This document shows positions 14,707 to 18,796 of a stretch of 18,796 nucleotides of DNA, one piece after another. The DNA is taken from the NCBI GenBank assembly GCA_030146405.1, contig JASLBS010000040.1:1-18796 (forward strand). The letters run 5' to 3'. How positions within the stretch are numbered: position 1 is the first letter of the stretch; each line of letters starts with the position of its first letter. The notes below the pieces were generated by a model that was not told where the DNA came from, did not search any database, and was given only the letters and a program-made list of their open reading frames with translations. A program made the position numbers and the translations under genes. This DNA comes from Arthrobacter sp. (GTDB taxonomy: Bacteria > Actinomycetota > Actinomycetes > Actinomycetales > Micrococcaceae).

Positions 14707-15417
14707 TCAGGCTGCGGCAGCTTCTCCCCCGGAGGCCAGGAAAGCACGGATGACGGCGTCACCCACGGGCGTGTCGTGGGGCCGGTGGCCGCCGGCGGCA
14801 ACGCGATGGGTCGCGCCCGTACCCGCGAGGTACTCGGCCACCTCCTCGTACAGGGGCTCCCAGCCACCCGTGAGGACGAGCGTCGGGACGCCGGGCACGA
14901 TCGAGAGCGGAGCGTCCCAGGGCGGACTCTGCATCCGCAGCCGTGCGGCGTCCCTCCTGCCGTCCGGAGTCGCCGACACCAGGGGCTCGGAGGTGAAGGC
15001 ACGGCGCACGAACTCCCGCAGGAACTCGTCGTCGGAGAGGGTCTCCCGCTGCGCGAGGAGGGGCACCATCAACCCGATGTGCGCGGAGGTTGCCGGGAGA
15101 TCGGCCGTCAGCGAGAAGCACGCAGGTTCGATCAGGGTGAGCGAACGCACCAGGTGCGGGCGTTCGACCGCCAGCATCATCGCCGGAACGGCGCCCGAGG
15201 AGTGCGCCACCACGTGACCACCCGTCCCGAGTGCCTCGGCGATGATCGACTGGTCCGCGCCGTGATCCGTGGGCAACGGCTCGTCCTCCGCGGAGAACCC
15301 GTGCCGGCGCACGTAGAGGCAGTCGAAGTGCAGGGACAGACCGTGCTGCTTGGGCCACGCCGCGGCACCGAAGCTCCCGCTGCCGTGCACGAACACCACC
15401 CGCTCCAGGTTCAGCAC
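14707..15417 (-). CDS. Small alpha/beta hydrolase
   Basis: This 236-residue protein has the alpha/beta-hydrolase layout: an oxyanion-loop HGSGSFGAAAW (11-21), a nucleophile elbow with Ser73 in VVAHSSGAVPAMM, and a late GGHRPHDTP (209-217) carrying the probable catalytic His211. Glu187 in LTGGWEPLYEE is a candidate acid residue. No signal peptide is present, so it should be cytosolic. The elbow reads A-H-S-S-G instead of the classic G-x-S-x-G. The start is the GTG at 15417, which gives a conventional first strand (ERVVFVHG), 46 bases after ffh; AGGGG is the only upstream Shine-Dalgarno-like element. The substrate is unknown. It may be read through from ffh. Confidence 0.85.
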   Translation of the reverse strand: MLNLERVVFVHGSGSFGAAAWPKQHGLSLHFDCLYVRRHGFSAEDEPLPTDHGADQSIIAEALGTGGHVVAHSSGAVPAMMLAVERPHLVRSLTLIEPACFSLTADLPATSAHIGLMVPLLAQRETLSDDEFLREFVRRAFTSEPLVSATPDGRRDAARLRMQSPPWDAPLSIVPGVPTLVLTGGWEPLYEEVAEYLAGTGATHRVAAGGHRPHDTPVGDAVIRAFLASGGEAAAA

Positions 15418-15463
15418 ACGTGGCCCCTGGTACCCCCGAGCGCCCTGCGGCGAACAGCCACTG

Positions 15464-17047
15464 CTACTTCCCGAGGAACTTCTCGAACCCCTTGGGAAGA
15501 TTCATGGCCGAGGGATCGAAATCCTGCTGCGCACCGAACGCGGCACCCGTGGGAGCGGCCGACCGCGCGGCGGTTCGACGTGCCTCGGCCTCCTGCAGTT
15601 CCTGGGCCGCCTTCGCCGGGTTGCCGGAGCGCGGCTTCTTCTTGCCCTTCGCAACGACCGCCTTGGACTTGCGCGGTCCGCCGAATCCACCGGGGCCCGC
15701 CATGCCCGGCATCCCCGGGATACCACCACCGGAGGCCATCTTCTTCATCATCTTCTGTGCCTGCGTGAACCGCTCGAGCAGTCCGTTGACCTCCGAGACC
15801 TGAACGCCCGAGCCACGGGCGATCCTCGCCCGGCGCGATCCGTTGATGATCTTCGGCGCAAGGCGTTCGTGCGGGGTCATCGAGCGGACGATCGCCTCGA
15901 CCCGGTCGATCTCGCGCTCGTCGAAGTTCTCCAGCTGCTCGCGCATGTTCGCGGCACCCGGCATCATCATGAGCATCTTCTTCATGGATCCCATGTTGCG
16001 GATCTGTTGCATCTGCGCCAGGAAGTCGTCGAGCGTGAAGTCCTCCTGGTCGGTGAACTTCCTCGCCATCCGGGCGGCTTCGTCCTTGTCCCAGGACTGC
16101 TCAGCCTGCTCGATCAGGGTGAGGATGTCGCCCATGTCGAGGATGCGCGAGGCCATCCGGTCCGGGTGGAAGAGCTCGAAGTCACCGAGGCCCTCACCCG
16201 TGGAGGCGAACATGACGGGCTTGCCGGTGACGGAGGCGACGGAGAGCGCCGCACCACCGCGGGCATCGCCGTCGAGCTTGGTCAGCACCACACCCGTGAA
16301 GTCGACGCCCTCGTTGAAGGCGAGCGCCGTGTTGACGGCATCCTGGCCGATCATCGCGTCGATGACGAACAGGACCTCGTCCGGCGTGATCGCGGCCCGG
16401 ATGTCGGCGGCCTGCTGCATCAGCTCGGCGTCCACGCCGAGGCGACCGGCGGTGTCCACGATGACGACGTCGTGCAACCGGGCACGTGCCTCGGCGACAC
16501 CCTGGCGGGCGACGGCGACCGGATCGCCGGTGGCTGCCTCGAACTCGGAGCTGACGCCGGGGTGCGGGGCGTAGACGGGGACGCCCGCGCGCTCCCCATT
16601 GACCTGGAGCTGGCGGACGGCGTTGGGACGCTGGAGGTCACACGCCACGAGGAGGGGGCTGTGGCCCTGACCCTTGAGCCACTTGGACAGCTTGCCCGCC
16701 AGGGTGGTCTTTCCCGCACCCTGGAGACCGGCCAGCATGATCACGGTCGGTGGAGTCTTCGCCAGGCGGATCCGCCGTGTCTCGCCACCGAGGATGTTGA
16801 CGAGCTCCTCGTTCACGATCTTGACCACCTGCTGGCCAGGGTTCAGTGACTGTGAGACCTCGAGGCCGAGGGCGCGCTCCTTGACGACCGCGGTGAAGGC
16901 GCGGACCACCGGTACGGCGACGTCGGCGTCGAGGAGTGCGCGCCGGATCTCGCGGACGGTGGCGTCGATGTCGGCTTCGGTCAACCGGCCCTTGCCACGA
17001 AGGTTCTTGAAGGTCGCAGTCAGCCGGTCTGAGAGTGAATTGAACAC
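15464..17047 (-). CDS. ffh: Signal recognition particle protein Ffh
   Basis: Ffh is the SRP54 GTPase that binds 4.5S RNA and targets membrane proteins to FtsY and SecYEG. The 527-residue product has the N helical bundle (1-90), the G domain with GLQGAGKT (107-114), DTAG (198-201) and TKLDGDARGG (256-265), and the M domain from about 325. The M domain has Met-rich finger sequence (MKKMLMMMPG), the RNA-binding loop GSRRARIARGSG (403-414) and MMKKM. The C-terminal tail of about 85 residues is rich in Lys, Ala and Gly. The start is taken as the GTG at 17047 (VFNSLSDRL, as in homologues). The TTG at 17086 is in frame but overlaps a good -35 box. No Shine-Dalgarno sequence precedes the GTG, which suggests a leaderless message. 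Confidence 0.96.
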   Translation of the reverse strand: MFNSLSDRLTATFKNLRGKGRLTEADIDATVREIRRALLDADVAVPVVRAFTAVVKERALGLEVSQSLNPGQQVVKIVNEELVNILGGETRRIRLAKTPPTVIMLAGLQGAGKTTLAGKLSKWLKGQGHSPLLVACDLQRPNAVRQLQVNGERAGVPVYAPHPGVSSEFEAATGDPVAVARQGVAEARARLHDVVIVDTAGRLGVDAELMQQAADIRAAITPDEVLFVIDAMIGQDAVNTALAFNEGVDFTGVVLTKLDGDARGGAALSVASVTGKPVMFASTGEGLGDFELFHPDRMASRILDMGDILTLIEQAEQSWDKDEAARMARKFTDQEDFTLDDFLAQMQQIRNMGSMKKMLMMMPGAANMREQLENFDEREIDRVEAIVRSMTPHERLAPKIINGSRRARIARGSGVQVSEVNGLLERFTQAQKMMKKMASGGGIPGMPGMAGPGGFGGPRKSKAVVAKGKKKPRSGNPAKAAQELQEAEARRTAARSAAPTGAAFGAQQDFDPSAMNLPKGFEKFLGK

Positions 17048-17057
17048 GTGCCGTGAA

Positions 17058-17086
17058 CTACTTTCATCGGGAGTTTGGGGCGTCAA
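17058..17086 (-). promoter_or_regulatory. Candidate ffh promoter
   Basis: On the minus strand TTGACG (17081-17086) is followed after 17 bases by AAGTAG (17058-17063), then TTCACGGCAC and the GTG start of ffh. The -35 box is a near match to consensus; the -10 is weak. Initiation would fall within a few bases of the start codon. The -35 box overlaps one arm of an inverted repeat GGGAGTT-N9-AACTCCC (17069-17091). Confidence 0.45.
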
Positions 17087-17104
17087 CTCCCAAGGGTATC
17101 AACT

Positions 17105-17126
17105 GGGGCCCCTCGAGGGGTGCCCC
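17105..17126. promoter_or_regulatory. GC-rich palindrome between divergent ffh and zwf-like genes
   Basis: GGGGC (17105-17109) and GCCCC (17122-17126) enclose and overlap the perfect 12-base palindrome CCCCTCGAGGGG (17109-17120). It lies in the 178-base divergent gap, 58 bases before the ffh start and about 100 bases before the G6PDH start. It could be an operator or an RNA hairpin in the leader of the plus-strand gene. Confidence 0.3.
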
Positions 17127-17225
17127 GGAGCTGCCGTCGCGCAGGCGGTACTGCGATTCCCGCACCTCGCACGGCGCCGTGCAGGAGTACGGGACACGCT
17201 CCTGAATAAGTGGTTAGGTGAAGAG

Positions 17226-18665
17226 GTGGATACACACTCTCTCGCCGAACACGACACCATCCCTGCCGAGGCCGACGTCCGGGTCAGGACCCTCCTGATC
17301 CTCGGCGCCTCCGGCGACCTCACCGGGCGCCTGCTGCTTCCCGGACTCGCGCGGTTGATCCGCCTCGGTCGCGCCGAGGGCCTGAGACTGGTGGGAGCCG
17401 GATCGGACGACTGGAGCGACGAGCAGTGGCGCGATCGCGTGCAGTCCTCCTTCGCGCGGGCGCTCGAGAAGGCGGACGACGCCGGGCGGGTGGCGCTCCA
17501 GCAGGTACTGGACGACAGCTCCTACCACCGGCTCGATGTCACCCAGGACGGGCTCGCGGAGCTGGTGGGGACCCTGGCCGGACCCGTCGCGATCTACTTC
17601 GCCCTGCCCCCGGCCATCAGCCAGAAGGCCTGCAGCGCACTGGGACCCGACTCCCTGCCGAAGAGTACGCGGCTGGTGATGGAGAAGCCGTTCGGGACGG
17701 ACCAGGCGTCGGCCCACAGCCTCAACGTGAAGCTCGCCAAGCTGGTCCCCGAACAGAACATCCACCGCGTGGACCACTTCCTCGGCAAGGCGACCGTCTT
17801 CAACATCCTGGGGCTCCGTTTCGCGAACCGTATCCTCGAGCCGGTCTGGAACAACCTCCACATCGAGAAGGTCGAGGTGATCTTCGACGAGAACCTCGCG
17901 CTGGAGAACCGCGCGCGCTACTACGACGGCGCCGGGGCGCTCCGCGACATGATCCAGAGCCACCTGCTGCACGTGATGGCGCTCCTGGCGCTCAACGCGC
18001 CGTCGACCCTCCAGGAGCGGGATCTGCGGGACCACATCGGCTCCGTCCTCCGGGCGAGCACCGTGGATCTCGATGCGCCGGCGAGCAGTCGTCGTGCCCG
18101 GTACTCCGCGGGCACCATCGGTGACAGGGACGTCCCGGACTACACGTCCGAACCCGGCGTGGACCCGGGCGCGGGCACCGAGACCCTCGCGGAGGTGACC
18201 GTCTCCATCAACAACGAACGCTGGTCCGGGGTGCCCTTCGTGCTGCGTTCCGGTAAGGCCCTCGGCGCCACGCGGAAGGAGGCTATCGTCACCTTCAAGC
18301 CGGTGAGCCACCTGCCGAGCGGCTTCTCCGGCCAGGACGCGCCCACCAAGCTCCGGATCGGCTTCGGCCCCGATACCCTGCAGCTCGAGCTCGACGTCAA
18401 CGGGCCGGGCGACATCTTCTCACTCGACCGCGCAGTGCTCAGCGCGAGTCTCAACGAGACGGATCTCCTCCCGTACGGTGAGGTACTCGACGGCGTACTC
18501 GCGGGCGATCCCACGCTGTCGGTCCGCGGAGACACCGCCGAGGACTGCTGGCGCATCGTCGCTCCGGTCCTCGAGGCCTGGGCCGAGGACCGCGTTCCCC
18601 TCGAGGAGTACCCGGCCGGTTCCGATGGACCGGATGCCTGGCCCTCCTCCCACGGGAGGTCGTAG
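17226..18665 (+). CDS. zwf: Glucose-6-phosphate dehydrogenase paralogue
   Basis: The enzyme oxidises glucose 6-phosphate to 6-phosphogluconolactone with NAD(P)+. The 479-residue product has the nucleotide-binding GASGDLTGRLLLPGL (27-41), EKPFGTD (153-159), the substrate segment HRVDHFLGK (180-188, His184) and GALRDMIQSHLLHVM (237-251) with the likely catalytic His246. It is shorter than the usual 510 or so residues. It has Phe for Tyr and Ala-Thr for the residues following RVDHxLGK, and Ser for Asn in the QNHLLQ box, which suggests the second G6PDH type seen in actinobacteria and not the zwf of the tal-opcA cluster. The GTG at 17226 has AGGTGAAGAG just before it; no better start occurs within 50 bases upstream. 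It is the only plus-strand gene, divergent from ffh. Cofactor preference cannot be judged. Confidence 0.88.
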   Translation: MDTHSLAEHDTIPAEADVRVRTLLILGASGDLTGRLLLPGLARLIRLGRAEGLRLVGAGSDDWSDEQWRDRVQSSFARALEKADDAGRVALQQVLDDSSYHRLDVTQDGLAELVGTLAGPVAIYFALPPAISQKACSALGPDSLPKSTRLVMEKPFGTDQASAHSLNVKLAKLVPEQNIHRVDHFLGKATVFNILGLRFANRILEPVWNNLHIEKVEVIFDENLALENRARYYDGAGALRDMIQSHLLHVMALLALNAPSTLQERDLRDHIGSVLRASTVDLDAPASSRRARYSAGTIGDRDVPDYTSEPGVDPGAGTETLAEVTVSINNERWSGVPFVLRSGKALGATRKEAIVTFKPVSHLPSGFSGQDAPTKLRIGFGPDTLQLELDVNGPGDIFSLDRAVLSASLNETDLLPYGEVLDGVLAGDPTLSVRGDTAEDCWRIVAPVLEAWAEDRVPLEEYPAGSDGPDAWPSSHGRS

Positions 18666-18693
18666 CACCCCCGGGCGGAGAAGAGTCGTATTG

Positions 18694-18752
18694 TGGGTGC
18701 GCCGGGTTGGGGGGGGCCCACCCATAGGACAGGAGGGGACGGGTTGGGGTGG
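18694..18752 (+). other. G-rich tract after the G6PDH gene
   Basis: Six runs of three or more G occur within 60 bases (18695-18697, 18704-18706, an eight-G run at 18709-18716, 18735-18738, 18741-18743, 18746-18749). This could form a G-quadruplex on the plus strand or in the mRNA 3' end. A weak GTGGG/CCCAC hairpin (18695-18721) overlaps it. No intrinsic terminator is evident. Confidence 0.4.
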
Positions 18753-18796
18753 ACCGAGTGCGGTGAACCCCGCGCCGGGGGCACCGGGTATACCCC

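Noticed and set aside
15350..16849. Plus-strand open frame of 499 codons opposite ffh
   Set aside because: Mirror of the ffh third-codon GC pattern; the sequence is rich in Leu, Val, Glu and Asp with no domain.
17045..17086. TTG at 17086 as the ffh start
   Set aside because: It would add 13 non-conserved residues and sits inside the likely -35 box; the GTG at 17047 matches homologue N-termini.
1..18796. CRISPR arrays, tRNA or rRNA genes, insertion sequences and prophage genes
   Set aside because: No regularly spaced direct repeats, cloverleaf-like segments, terminal inverted repeats with a transposase, or phage structural genes were seen on either strand.

Overview
The window looks like chromosomal DNA of a high-GC actinobacterium. 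The gene order ffh ... rpsP-KH-rimM-trmD-rplS-lepB-lepB-rnhB-DUF2469-yraN-yifB-dprA and the actinobacterial families DUF3145 and DUF2469 point to Micrococcaceae (Arthrobacter-like); the family level is inference. Codon use, GTG/TTG starts and frequent 1-4 base gene overlaps agree with this. All genes except the last lie on the minus strand, so transcription runs from high to low coordinates.

Layout along the minus strand: ffh (SRP GTPase, 15464-17047) is followed by three accessory genes: a small alpha/beta hydrolase, a two-module VOC (CatE/glyoxalase-like) protein and a large secreted family-9-type pectate lyase. The ribosome and tRNA-modification operon comes next: rpsP, a KH protein, rimM, trmD and rplS. 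It leads into two type I signal peptidases, rnhB, DUF2469, and the yraN-yifB-dprA group. After dprA lie an Ogt-like protein that has lost its catalytic cysteine, a decayed xerC, and a DUF3145 gene. On the plus strand, divergent from ffh, sits a short glucose-6-phosphate dehydrogenase paralogue (17226-18665).

Most of the window is ordinary, conserved housekeeping DNA. I do not see a novel multigene system, CRISPR array, prophage, insertion sequence, tRNA or rRNA. The most notable points are: (1) the full-length Ogt homologue with Gly in place of the acceptor Cys (PGHRV instead of PCHRV) and every other key residue kept; (2) the adjacent xerC, broken by at least one and probably two frameshifts and lacking most of its N-terminal domain, beside a probable synteny breakpoint; (3) a perfect 17-bp-stem hairpin inside the rpsP-rimM-trmD operon; (4) a pectate lyase gene with its own hairpin terminator and candidate operators placed between two translation/export loci; (5) a probable leaderless ffh transcript and a lepB that can only start at TTG, six bases after rplS.

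No gene-free stretch exceeds 300 bases. The longer gaps (564-812, 8432-8642, 10800-11084) hold leaders and possible promoters. In 564-812 I see nothing beyond the ribosome binding site of the DUF3145 gene.
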